From Romanomermis culicivorax (taxonomy: Eukaryota > Nematoda > Enoplea > Mermithida > Mermithidae): a DNA stretch of 64,000 nt. The position numbers were made by a program, and so were the translations under genes. The stretch lies in NCBI GenBank assembly GCA_963922205.1, contig CAWUHX010000131.1, positions 186,001-250,000 on the forward strand, written 5' to 3'. Position 1 is the stretch's first letter, and every line of letters begins with the position of its first letter. The notes under the pieces are model-generated. The model was not told where the DNA came from, did not search any database, and saw nothing but the letters and a program-made list of their open reading frames with translations. Below are positions 52,929 to 64,000 of the stretch, in pieces.

Positions 52929-54140
52929 GGGCCGGTTTCTCGATGCTCCTGAACTTAATTCGTCAGCGAAATCGGCAGTTCGTTGACGAAATTTTTTTGG
53001 GGCTTTCCGAAAAAAATTTCGTTGACGAGATTCTGCTGACGAAATGTTAGAATTTTTCCACGAAATATGGCTTTGAGTTTGTCAAAGCTCCTTAAATATT
53101 TTTCTGCCTAAATTTCTAGCTCCTTGACGAAAAAAACTATGTAGGTTCGAACCTCTCTAACTGTTCATTACAGCCGTTTTTTAATGTACAAAGAATAGGA
53201 AGAAAATCAATGTCCTCTATAATTATTCAAATGTATTAATTGATCAATTTTGTATTGCTTTGTTCTCTATGTTCCAATGTTTTAAAGGATTGTGTCACAA
53301 TTTGGCGCCTATCTCACTTGGGCGCCCGTCTCACTTTGGCACCCAAGCTGTGTCTTACATTGGTGCTCGTCTCACTTTAATGCCCGTCATGCAAATTTTA
53401 GGAGCAGCTTTAAATTTTACATTTTGCTTTACGCTATAAAATATCTGCTATACTTTCCCGTACGAAAATTATGTACTTTGCTGGAACCTTTTAGTAAACT
53501 GCTATTATCTTGTGCTAATTATCTATATACTAATTTAAATAATAAAATCAACGGTACGTGGTGTGAGAACATTTTGAAAATCCTACATATGACCAAATTT
53601 TTATTTAAGAATTTACTATGATGAATACCGGTTTTACTATGAATAAAACAAGTTTACAATAACACATTTCTCAATAATGCTCAATACAATCACTAATAAC
53701 TTGATCACTAATGTAAAAAGAAAGAAACTACTTTGCACTAATAAAATTCTTTTTGCTCTGATGGAGTCAAACTGCCATTAGTGTCACCACAGTAAACGAT
53801 GGATTATTCCCTGGATTATCTCCAGTTGGCTCCTACCGACAAGCTTTTTCCGTTTTTCCTCATTCCCAAATTTTTTCCTCAAAAGACCTCATACGAGGAA
53901 AAAAGTGGCGAATAGACGAAGAAATGAAGAACACAAAAAAATCAAAAATGCAGTAATTACTTTGACTAACCATGAAAATCAAAAGATTTTTTGATTCAAA
54001 AGACGAAATCCTCGACGATATTTCGTCAACGAATTAAAAATGGCTCGGAAGCCTTGGGAAACCCAAAAAATGAAATTCCCGAAATCTCGACGAATTGGAA
54101 AATTCGCTGACGAACTTACTTCGCTGACTAAATTTTGAGA
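52929..54140. repeat. TTCGTCAGCGAA / TTCGTTGACGAA foldback region
   Basis: The left part (52929-53140, starting GGGCCGGTTTCTCGATG) and the right part (53985-54140) carry the TCGTTGACGAAAT and TTCGTCAGCGAA blocks in inverted order. Between them lie a four-unit run of GGCGCCxxTCTCACTT (53300-53390) and AT-rich sequence. 54141-54821 has no gene beyond the SIPA1L stop. Confidence 0.5.
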
Positions 54141-54821
54141 TTGGCTGTAGCAATCACGTGTAAAAATGTTAGCATTAGGATGAATCATTATCAACCTGCC
54201 TACGGATTTCTTTGCTCGAAGTATAATGTATGTCTTAACCTTGATCGCGCGAAAACTCTTGGATTGGCGGATAGCGTCTACTGCAAAACGACGTACTAAT
54301 TCCTCATTTGAGGTAAGACTAGCGATTTTTCGTATTTAGTGAAGGTCTTTCCGGTGGGTCTCCAAATCCGTGAATAAACACTTGAAAAAACCCTAAGCTT
54401 ACTCCTATAAGCTCGAAAATTCCCACACATTGTAAATTGGAGTCGAGCTCCTGGTTTATCAGCAGAAACATTTTTAGATTTTTTTTCTATTATTTCTACG
54501 GGGTATATTTTTAATTTCGATTATGAAACAACAAAGCAAATGGTCAGATGAACATTCAAACATGATTTTTCACCGAATAATAATGCATTTTCATAGCATC
54601 CAGTTTTCGACATAGGATGAAAATTCCTGAAAAACACCGTCCAGTATATACGGAGGTGTGCACAAAAACATGAACGACAGCAACATTTTCCATACAGGTT
54701 AACGTCTTTTTTGACTCCGTTCCAGAAAAGGCGAAAATTTTCACAAAAGTAATACTCAAATATCTAAAATTATGTATAATGACAAAAATCCTAGACAAAA
54801 AGAATTTTGTGTGGGTCATTT

Positions 54822-55043
54822 TTAGGGTGGCCCTGCGGATTTTGGTAGTTGATTGGTCGTGGGGGACATTGGTTCACCAGACGATTGTTGATGGGGCTTG
54901 TTGGTATTTTCGATGGCGTTGACGAACCATTCGGCGAATTTTTTTAACTCAATATTGGCGTTGACACACTCTTCTTCAAGTTTTTTGTTGGCGTTCCGTT
55001 CCGTGAGCAAGTCCAATTCGAGGAGTCGTTTGCTTTCTCTTTC
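54822..55043 (-). CDS. SIPA1L: SIPA1L copy B terminal exon: coiled coil and stop
   Basis: A 222-bp last exon: [20 protein letters not shown], then coiled-coil sequence, [17 protein letters not shown], and a short Ser/Pro tail ending PKSAGPP and TAA. The L.KF.EWF.N.I motif is the conserved extreme C-terminus of SIPA1L proteins. Acceptor CACTTCTAG. I see no clear poly(A) signal in the bases just after the stop. Confidence 0.87.
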   Translation of the reverse strand, partial: ERESKRLLELDLLTERNANKKLEEECVNANIELKKFAEWFVNAIENTNKPHQQSSGEPMSPTTNQLPKSAGPP

Positions 55044-58000
55044 CTAGAAGTGATGAATGCAGATCACACTGTGGTCATGGAGGCCGTACTGTTGCTTTCT
55101 GTGTAATGAAATTTCATTCTTTTTTAATCTAAGATAGCCTCTGTCCTATGCCCATTGAAAGGAAATCGAATTGCGTCAATCAGTGAATTACCATTGAATC
55201 TCTTGTAAACTTTTCGCTATATATTTTTTACACAAGTCAAGTTCACATGTCGAAGATGAATTTTTGGGCTATCTTTACCTTCTGTAGTCCAATACCCTCC
55301 CAGTAAAATAATAAAAATAAAAATATCCCGGATAAAATAAAAAAACATTTTTCGCAGTCCTGTAGGTAATTTCAAATAAAATTTACATGATGATAAACTC
55401 ATCCAAAATCCAGATAGATCTGTATCAAAATATTTAAATATCGCACCCCATCTGGAACTGGACCAAAAAACTTGGTTGAATATCATCATGAATATAAATT
55501 GCGACAACAAACGCCTTCATTATTGATAGAAATTTCGATGAAGCTTTATTTTGCATGTCTCGGAATAGGAGCTGATTCCAAAAAATCATCTAAAATTATG
55601 AACGTTTTTTAGATTAATGTTGAAATTTAGGTTTGAATTTCAAGTCAACTATACCATTGATAAACGGTTTTTTCGTTTTACTCAGCGTTTCAACTTACAC
55701 TGAAATTTTCGTTTTTCTTGGATATATTCTTGTCAAGCCTTCTGGAGTCTAACAGAAATAAACTAATTTCGTAACACATTCCTTGTCCTTCACGCGTTAA
55801 TTCACGTGGAAGTCTCATTTCCAACGTCAAACATGCAAGCTCTGCTGCTCAAGCCGCATTTATACTTCACGGACGGCCAGGGTCACGGCAGCCGTGACCA
55901 ATCGAATTCCACTGCACGTGACGCACGACCAACCATATTCAACTTCAGTTTTTCTTGGCGCAGTCTGATTGGCCACGGCCTCCAGGGCCGTGCTGTGAGC
56001 ATAAATGGGGCATTATGCTTTGGTGACACCCACGTTCATAAAATGTATCACATGATGCGTGAGATTGATTGGACTACGAGTAGAAAAACGTTCGTTAAGA
56101 ACTTTTGATCATGATCGTATGATGTTCATATTTTTATAACTGTCTGCTGAACCACTACTCGTCATGCTGTAATAGACTAACCTTAAAAATTTTTGCGTAA
56201 AAATTCTACCGTCGAATCATCGTGCAAACGACTTTGAAGAAAATATTTATTTTCGTCACGTTGTGATTTGGAAGCAATTCATGAAAAACAGACTAATTTA
56301 GGGCGAAAACTCACTCTGGCTAGCTCAAGTTGTAGCCTGTCAACTTTGCCTTCCAACATGGCGACCCTTTTTTGAGCAGCTTCGTATTTTAAACGATAGG
56401 CGTTGGTTTCGGAAGTGTAATCGAGGCTCAGCGCCTTCTGAGTCATGTTCTCGATGGCGCGGGTGGCTGCATCGACCAGACTGGACCATTCGACGCCCCT
56501 TTCGCTTTCCGGCAAATAGTCCATTTGACGGAGATGTTTCGAGCAACTTGAAAAGTATATAACACAGCAATTATACTCTCCTTTCTAATTGTACAGATAC
56601 AATATTTAGACATAACAATGTTTTCTATATTGATCGAATTGCATTACAGCCGAAAATGCGGCATGTACCACCTAAAGAACATTCAAAACTGAAGCTCTTA
56701 GAAATTGTGATTATATTAGGGAATAATAGGCGAATGATTATAAAATTCCATTTGCATCATTTCCACATATGTTAAAGATTGAAAAAAATTAAGAAGCAAC
56801 AGTGGAAAAATACAACGAACTATTCTATGTCAGAAAATCTCTGTCTAATGTTGCAAGGCACACATTCTATAGTCTGTTTTTCTTGAAATGCTTCCAAATA
56901 ATGAAAGTGGAAGGCAAGTAGTATTTCATATTTTTGCGATTTCCTGATAGACAGTATATCATGAAGGACTGGAAATTTGTGAGCTTACTGACCTAACCTT
57001 CACCAATTTTTCGGGTGAAAAATTTTACATTAAAAACTTTATGTAAACGGTTTTGACGACAGTACTGATTTGTGTCACTTTTCTATTTGGAAGCATTTTA
57101 TAAAAAACAGACTATAGATGAAGCTCTAAATAAAGTTCAGATACGAAAATAACCCAGAGTAAGCTTCACATATCAACTATAGATAACCATAATTCGCGAT
57201 ACAAATTACAAAATGACAATACCCTTCAAAAAGTGTTGAGTACGTGCGAGTGGGCCGTCTGAAGCGGAAGCGTCACATAGTAGTAGCGATCTTGCTACCG
57301 GATGTGGAAAATTTTTTTTGAGTCATGCGTTTGATCACATATATTCTTCTATAAATTTAAAGTGAGTTTCATGTTTCAATAGTGTACATAATTTTGACGA
57401 TATGTGTATTACGCACCTCTGATATCAATGAATTATACATTTAATTTGCTTTTTTCCTATATTCACTGTCATTGTATTCTAATAGGAGAAAACAGCAGTG
57501 CAGAAACTTTTTTTGGCTTTTCTGCACTGTGCAGAAAGCCGGGTGCAGAAAAAACACTGCCGTGGTTTCACTTCCTTTTTACCTTTCTTCCGAATCCGTC
57601 AGCAAAGACGAACAATTGTCCTCTTCTCGGGCGCCGTCAGCAGCGTAAGGCGACAAAGGCGGTTCGTTCTTAGACGTTTTCGACGACACTGGAACTGTCA
57701 ACTGCCCGGACGACTGGGACGCGGGTCGGACGTTGGAACCAGGAGCCGGGTTTGATTTTTGACGGCGAATCGTTTCGTCGGCGTCGATTAGTGAATCTTG
57801 GTTTTGGTTACCGGTCTTATAGTGAGCGTTAGTTTTGCGAGTGATAAAAAATCGATCTTGATCAGAAGCTCTGGATAAAGCAAAGGGCAAAGAGAAAATG
57901 TAGTTAAGAAGTAGAATACAGTTTAGTGTTCGATGATAAAAACTTAATTCAAACCTCGTAACATCTGGTACTTTTTCTTAAGACGCGATTTCTGAGAGGT

Positions 58001-61000
58001 TCTAATTTCTCTATGATAAGTTGAAAATTAATCATATCTCAAAATCAATTATTTTGGATAGTTTTGTGCGCTGAGTTTTATGGTATCATTAGTTTTGGTT
58101 AAAAACTAAATTTGATACAACTACAGTATGCCAAAGTTTGAAAATTGACCTATTTTTGGCATTTTTCATGCTCTTGCTAGCCAAGCGATACTTCGGGATT
58201 GGAATGATCTTATGCGATGAATAGACATTCATTTTACAGAGGAGAGGACAAGCCATCACTAATATTAAGAGTAAATAATTGCATATTACACCTTTTAAAA
58301 ATTTAAAGTGTCAACAATGAGACGTCTAAATTAGAAAAAATTTGTTCGTGGGCACTCCCGAACACCTTCCCCGTGAATGCTGCAGAATTTTATTTTCTTA
58401 TTTTATATCTCATGCATTTTTGGGGCGGTAAGTTTGTCGGCGGATTAAAGGCCGATTATAGTAATCGGGGATTAAACGACGCTTATAATTCAGGATTAAA
58501 TTTTTTTGGTAAGTTCGTCAGCCGATTAAACGCAGATTAATTTAACTCGGGATTAAAACTATCCGTAAGCTCGTCAGCCGATTAAAGCTTGATTATCATA
58601 ATAGCTGAAAAATAAATGTTGTTGATTTTTTGGACGATCTAAACATGGATGAAGTCGAAAATCAAGTTTAAACGAGAATGAAGCAGAAAATGAAGTACAA
58701 ATTCGTCATTCCCTGGATAGATCGAATCCGATGGAAGCATATTCGAATGAGAAGTTCTGTTCGCGATTTAAACTAAGTAAGAACAGTGCAACGGAGCTAA
58801 TTAGATGAAAAAATTAATAAAAATAAAAAAACAAAGAAAATTTATTCAAAAACAAAATTTTTTAAACAAAAATTCTATAAAAAATTTTTAATAAAAAAAT
58901 TGGAAAACATATAGTAAGTAATTTTTTTAAATTTTCTTTAAAATAATTCGACTTCTTCAGAATTAAAATTAGCGGTTTCCCGCGGACACGTGGATTTTGA
59001 AGTGGATATCACGAAAAAAATTGATAACGATAAATTGATTATGAAAGGCGATTATGTTGTACAGTTTACAACTATACTTTTAATCCTGGATTAACTGTTT
59101 TTAGTCGGCGATTATATTTTTAATCGACAATTACGTAATCGTCCTTTAATCGGCTGACGAGCTCACCGATTATTTTAATCACCGATTAAATCTTAATCGA
59201 CGATTACATAATCGGGTATTAAAAGTAATCCTGAATTATTTTAATCGGCCAACAAACTTACCGCTCTTACTGTACAGTTAAAATTTTCATCAAGATTTTT
59301 GTACCATTTGGGGAGCTGTACAGTCCTGAAGCAGGCATACTTATGGAAATCGCTCAGAAGTCACCGCTTTTTCCTGGTGGCCCTTGTCTATATCATGTGA
59401 TACATTTATTATCTGTACTATAGAGTGATCAAATAACTAACAGACTGTAGTAAGATATACAAATTGTTTCACACATGAACATTCTACGCTCAGCGAGAAA
59501 GTTTAAACTGTCGAAAATTAGAAGTAGAACACAAGAAAAATCATGTTTTGGGACACTCTCGAGCACCTTCACCTATGATGCCGGACTTTTATATTTTTAT
59601 TCTTTAGTTCATACATTCCTACAGTAGCTGTGAGAGTAACATAGTCATTATCCTGCACCGTTTTGGCAGCTGTTGAGATTTGCATTCACCGCACTGTCAA
59701 TCAAACGTGTTTTTGAATCTGGATAAATGTCCAATCATTAAAGTTTTGGGAACACAATATGTATCTTTACCCCATACATTTCAAGAAAAATGCGGCTCGA
59801 AGTCCCGATAAATTTTCATTGATCTGGGTTTGATGATTTCTGTACGAAATGCTTTAAATGAAAAATCGAAAACTTCGAAAATTTTTGTTGAATTTCAGAA
59901 ATCGAGTGATTGTTTGAAATCCATTTACAAAAAATGGCAAGAGTCATTCCGACGCTCTTTGCTTGGAAAGGCACTGCAATCTACTACCATCTGCTCTATT
60001 TTCGTCGGGCTAACCTTACGTGGTGTGAAAGTGGCTGCTTTCAACTGTAGACACTTTCGCACAGCTTATAACATGGGCCGGAGTCAGACAGCCGACATTT
60101 ATTTTGTAACATTAAACTCGCAGCTTCAAATTTTTCCAGTCAAATTACTGAAGAGAGCAATTTTTGTTGCGTCTCTTCTGAGGCATCTTGTTGCGCAACC
60201 ATTGTAAATTGATCGATGAAATTTAACCAGTGATTCAACTCACATCTTTTCTTTTTATTCGTTTAATCTGAACGTTTTCAATGTTTTCTGCATCCGGTTA
60301 ATGGCATATTTAGTGGCATTAAACAACTTTGTATTAAGTTTTAGAATGTGCAGACACCTACAACTCCCAAAACGGTACATAAATTTGATTGAAGTTTTAA
60401 CATAATATGTCAGACATTAGTGACTACAGGAATCAAGAAAAAATTCTGCAGCATCTTATTTGAAGGTGCTCAAAAAAAGCCCCAAAGGACTTTTTCGGTT
60501 TATTTTGACTTCCGTTTTGACACTTTAAAATAGAATAAAAGGTGTTAAGTAAGGGATCAGACAATTTTTTTCATACCTGCATATAGAGCATGGTCTTCTG
60601 CATGCAATGAACATTCGGCTTCTGAGTCACGTCTTTTCTGAGCTGTGATATTTTGATACACGTGTATTGACCGAAAAATGCCAAAAAATGTAAAAACTTG
60701 AAACTTTAGAGTACTGTAGCTGTGCCAATTTTGATTTTTATACGGAATGAATGCTGTCACGATACTCAGAATGTAAAACTACTCAAAATATCTCTTTTTC
60801 ATATATTATTAATTTTCAACTTATCATAGGCCAATGGAGCAGAAGGCGGAATCTCCCAGAAATCTTGTCTTAAAAGTTTCATTTTATCGTCATAACATCA
60901 ATGTGCTTTCAAGTAAGTAACGAATACGAATTTTTTATATTTTTAAATCCGAGTAAAGACAGACATGTACGATTTTCGTCCTACGGAATTGAGACACAGA

Positions 61001-63577
61001 TTATCTTTTTACGGGCTTCACCATCAGCTCCATACTATTCAACTAAAAATTCCGTCTTGATCTAATGCAAAACATCTGGAGTAAATCACGGCCCTTAAGA
61101 ATTGTTCAACCGGCATTAGTGTTGAATTACAATAACCAAAAAAGCATTAGATTCTTAGTTTATGAAGTAAGGTCTTGGTTTATCTGGTTTTATCTGCCAG
61201 AGCTTCATCCGTGTGTCTATACAAAAATCGGTTCGAGGTCCTGTTCCTTTTTAACTTAAACAATTTGACAGACTTTGAAAGTTTCAATCGACCGTTAAAA
61301 GCATATGGTAAAAAATGTCAATTTGAAATTGAAAAAAACTAATTTTCTTCCGTGTTAGCCATGATCAGAACTTGAATAAATATACAAGGATTGCATTCTT
61401 TGTGAAGATTATTTTCATCAAAATTGGTATGATGAACGGCTACAGCCATAAAATGGTGAGTTAACTGCTTAGTGTACTAAACTCGCTTTGAACAATTAGT
61501 ATTAATACGATAAGAAAATGACTTCAGTTATCGCACAATTTAAGATAATGAATTGAAAATTGACCCTAAAAGTAGTTGCTTTTATTGAACATGGACAAAG
61601 TCCGACTATTGTAATTGCTTTTTTGTGCGCAACCTAAAAGCAGATACTAGTTACTTTTGTGATTTTCAAAATAATTTGTACGAGCTTTAACGGCTAAAAG
61701 TAAGCTCACAAACTTCTGATCCTATGTGACGAAAAAATACGAATATTACTGGTTAAAAAGCATTTGAAGAAAAATAGGCCGTAGGCCAAGAAAGAAGAAA
61801 ATATAGAAAGAAAAAATCTTCTATTCTATACTAAATTTCCGTATTTGAGGGACTGTCGTTACTTACAAGTATAGTATTTTTACCTCCTTCCACTGCTTGA
61901 TATTCTCTTAGACTTTTTGGCCAAATCGGTCACCCTGGACGATATTTGTGTCGACTTTTTGGTCGTCGAATGCTTATCGCCGCCAATCCTATACCAGTCG
62001 GACGTCTCGCTACTACTCGACGAACTTATCGTATTGACTCGAAACTTGCCCGCCGTTTGACCGCTAGACTCGTTGATCGTTGTCGTCGGTTGATTTTGCA
62101 AACTGGAGCATCGCTTGCCGCCTGCTTCCGATTCGGACGTTTTGGCGCTGATCGAATATTTGCCGCCTGTGCCGTTGCCGCCGACGTTTTTGTCCGACAA
62201 CGACGTTTTGTTGCGAGTGATGAAGGACATGTCAGCGGAGTTACTGCGGCACTCGTCGCTATGCCTGCGTCTGCGAATGAAAAGTATATTTGTCTACCAT
62301 TTTGGCTTACTGTAGTTGCAATGAAGAAATATTTTGATTGTGTACACTAGCTCAAAATTGAACTAACTTTCCAAGTTTATAAATTCTAGAGCGCGTGCAA
62401 ACTTTTTGATGCGCTTGTGTTTTCTGAACCAGGAAGCAGTTCAGTAGATTTCAGGATTTCTTAAACACTTAATATTGAAGAAATGTTAGTTTAGCATGTA
62501 TTCTGCACATGTAAGCAATAAACAGAATATTGTTGCAATGCTTTTCATCGTAATATAAGGGAAGCTTTTACACTGAGATCGTACAGATAATCAAGAATTC
62601 TTTTACCTGATACTTTGGAGCTCGTCCAACGATTTTGAGAAAACGCCACCGTCCAAACTACGGTCGTCCAAATCCTCTTGCTCCTCCGGCGAATCTGGTT
62701 CGAACGTCAGCACTGTTGTCGGTGCTTGAACTTTTTGTTTTCTAATAATATAAATTCTGTTACAGAATGTACGTCAAAAACAGCAAAAATCTACTAATTC
62801 TACTGTAAAAAAATTAACTTCAAGATAGTTGAAAATCAGTTTCCAATGAAGAGTTGGTGCTGTAAAATTTTGAATCAAAGCGCTATTTCTCTGGGGAATC
62901 CTTGTTCAACTATTGTCCTAAGAAATCTTCTAAATCAGCACCAGATCGCACAAAAACGGAATCTCAGCGAGCTTCTTTTAGGTGCAAGTTAATACAACAG
63001 AAGTTGGGAATTTCATAACAAAGTTTGTCTACCATAAATAAAACTTGTTGACCATTGGAAGCCTCGACCATGATCCTGTTGCACTTACTTTACTGCGGGT
63101 CTTTTCGTGGGTTGCTTGTAGAAGATGGGCTGATCGCTGAGAAAATTATTCGTGGCAAAGTCATCAGAAGCCACATACGGACAATAGGGATCTTCGCAAC
63201 CCCTGTAACTCAAAGTTTATTCAGTAAATGTAGCTATGAAGATGCCAGTCACGAAAAGTTACCGTCTCGGAGACCCGTCTTCCAGTGGAGGTATGACCAA
63301 AACTTTACTATTATTCGACGTGATCAGTAAATCTAGCATCCTATTGAGAGTCAAGGTAGCGACGCTTAGTTTTGAGATCTGGAAGAATTTTTTCTTCAAG
63401 AGTTATTTGCAGGTGCAATTTGTGATATCTGGAACATACTTCAACGAGTCTGGAGCCCTGCCGCAAACCGGCTTGCCACGCCGTACCGTACATTTCCACG
63501 TCACTGACTATGCCCTCTTGTTGGATGTGGAATCCTAGTTGGCCGGGTATATTTCGTTTTAGAATCATTTCTACAGT
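54822..63577 (-). CDS. SIPA1L: SIPA1L-like gene copy B: PDZ to C-terminus (8 exons, 5' partial)
   Basis: Eight minus-strand exons chain in phase. The six upstream exons (57583-63577) are near-identical to copy A 894-6888. The last two (56315-56546 and 54822-55043) are seen only here and supply the coiled-coil C-terminus and a TAA stop at 54822-54824. The join from the duplicated exon to the first unique exon is in phase (split Ser codon AG/T), so copy B is truly continuous across the repeat boundary near 57316. The Rap-GAP part would lie above 64000. Either this is a tandem paralog of copy A or the two are one locus misassembled. Confidence 0.88.
55848..56013. mobile_element. Short MITE in SIPA1L intron
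   Basis: The left part GCCGCATTTATACTTCACGG ... GGCC and the right part GGCCGTGCTGTGAGCATAAA are inverted; inner CGGCAGCCG and GGCCACGGCCTCCAGGGCC stems. About 165 bp within intron 55044-56314. Confidence 0.6.
56315..56546 (-). CDS. SIPA1L: SIPA1L copy B exon: C-terminal coiled-coil region
   Basis: A 232-bp exon reading [20 protein letters not shown], then [14 protein letters not shown], ending [17 protein letters not shown] with a heptad pattern (coiled coil). Acceptor TTTTCAAG, donor AGA/GTGAGT. It matches the conserved C-terminal region of SIPA1L, where a leucine zipper follows a short helical domain. No second copy in the window. Confidence 0.85.
56868..57116. mobile_element. Intact MITE family B (249 bp)
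   Basis: Left end TATAGTCTGTTTTTCTTGAA, right end the imperfect inverse TATAAAAAACAGACTATA, with TA at both edges (a TA target duplication is typical of Tc1/mariner-derived MITEs). Located in SIPA1L intron 56547-57582. Confidence 0.75.
57583..57870 (-). CDS. SIPA1L: SIPA1L copy B exon: Ser/Pro-rich tail
   Basis: Duplicate of 894-1181 with three amino-acid differences and a better donor (GTAAAA). It ends DSEE plus AG, which joins T of the next exon to make Ser. Confidence 0.83.
57976..60876. mobile_element. Foldback element X, duplicate within copy B
   Basis: Same element at the same place in the duplicated intron, including the nested MITE at 58425-59264; it was copied with the segment rather than inserted twice. 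Confidence 0.7.
58425..59264. mobile_element. Nested GCGGTAAG MITE, duplicate
   Basis: Counterpart of 1736-2575 in duplication copy B. Confidence 0.7.
61884..62270 (-). CDS. SIPA1L: SIPA1L copy B exon: [11 protein letters not shown] and Ser-rich tail
   Basis: Duplicate of 5195-5581 with two amino-acid differences (SESEAGG here; KKSTQISS here). Same phases and donor. Confidence 0.85.
62607..62741 (-). CDS. SIPA1L: SIPA1L copy B exon: acidic linker
   Basis: Duplicate of 5918-6052, with a single synonymous difference noted (GGC versus GGT in DGGVF). Confidence 0.8.
63089..63202 (-). CDS. SIPA1L: SIPA1L copy B exon: post-PDZ
   Basis: Duplicate of 6400-6513, with the same GTAAGT donor. Confidence 0.8.
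63263..63378 (-). CDS. SIPA1L: SIPA1L copy B exon: PDZ domain, second part
   Basis: Duplicate of 6574-6689 with the same splice sites and reading frame. Confidence 0.9.
63440..63577 (-). CDS. SIPA1L: SIPA1L copy B exon: PDZ domain, first part
   Basis: Duplicate of 6751-6888, with the same sequence as far as I compared. The intron beyond it (towards 64000) differs by a 3-nt deletion near 63595. Confidence 0.92.
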
Positions 63578-64000
63578 CTGAAGAGGGATGAAACCATCTT
63601 ATATACAATACTATGAATATAACATTTTTGAGTCTATTCCCACGAGATATGCTGATGGCCGGCTGTATCAGCACTGTTTCAGTAACTGCTACTAGAGCAG
63701 ACTACTTTCTACTGGTTCAGTAGTCTAGTAGACTAGTTTTTCAGTTGATTCAAACGGTTCAGTGTTTCATTAGTCTCTTAATGGATCAGAAGTTCACTCC
63801 AAAATGCCTACTTTATTTGAAATGTGAGGTCGCCGTTTTTCTTGTTTAACTATAAATTTTCAAATTTCAGTCCCTGTCAAAAATTTTGGTGAGGATCATA
63901 ATATTTGTGGGTAAAATCTGAAAATTCTGAAGAAAAAGCAACTTACAAACTTTTTTCGACAAATCGAGGAGCTAATACCGCTCATGCTGATCATTAAACT

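Larger units (their letters stand above)
57316..64000. repeat. Near-identical direct duplication, copy B
   Basis: Same orientation as 627-7314. Its left flank (C-terminal SIPA1L exons) is unlike copy A's left flank. Compatible with recent tandem duplication, or with two haplotype copies joined on one scaffold. Confidence 0.95.

Overview
This is an AT-rich, repeat-dense piece of an invertebrate-type metazoan genome. The reasons are spliced multi-exon genes with GT-AG introns of about 55 bp to 4 kb, two animal-specific gene families (a SIPA1L-type Rap GTPase-activating protein and a BTBD-type PHR domain), and many MITE and foldback elements. I cannot name the species. A 100-base N gap at 30370-30469 shows this is a scaffold, and some of the large-scale layout may be assembly-dependent.

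Host genes. The minus strand of 894-15431 carries 15 consecutive, phase-compatible exons of a SIPA1L (SPA-1-like) homolog: the Rap-GAP domain, then a PDZ domain, then a Ser-rich tail. The gene enters at or above 15431 and leaves past position 1. A segment of about 6.7 kb (about 627-7314) recurs almost identically at about 57316-64000, so the PDZ and tail exons exist twice. The right-hand copy splices in phase into two further exons ending in a stop at 54822, which gives the coiled-coil C-terminus. The window therefore holds either two tandem SIPA1L genes or one gene whose ends were duplicated by the assembly. Joined across either copy, the 17 exon types make one open frame of 972 codons plus stop. 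A lone terminal exon of a BTBD-like PHR protein lies on the plus strand at 39416-39628, and an unidentified conserved-looking exon lies at 41884-42097 (minus).

Mobile DNA. The centre, 16387-30369, is a complete, very young 13,983-bp Ty3/gypsy-type LTR retrotransposon on the minus strand. It has two 584-bp LTRs that look identical, a primer-binding site, gag with a zinc knuckle, pol (protease, RT, RNase H, integrase) in the -1 frame relative to gag, and a polypurine tract. In the place of env it has a 1334-residue ORF3 that begins with an apparently intact DEDDy 3'-5' exonuclease domain and ends in an RGG box. A diverged, decayed relative of ORF3 lies at 43860-45246. It keeps the exonuclease motifs and also a splice acceptor at the equivalent place. 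Coding similarity reaches upstream of the ORF3 ATG to that acceptor, which suggests that ORF3 is made from a spliced subgenomic RNA. DEDDy exonuclease ORF3s have been described in bdelloid rotifer LTR elements; the large RGG-tailed form and the shared splice acceptor are what make this one worth following.

The rest is repeats: a 5-kb foldback element (46591-51656) interrupted by a 619-bp solo LTR with a TTTT target duplication, a shorter relative (1287-4187 and its duplicate) with a nested MITE, several small TIR families (notably one beginning GGGCCGGTTTCATC and one ending in CAGACTATA), tandem repeats at 33660-34310 and 45815-46080, and three scattered copies of a short conserved reading frame beginning MSxxxxK.
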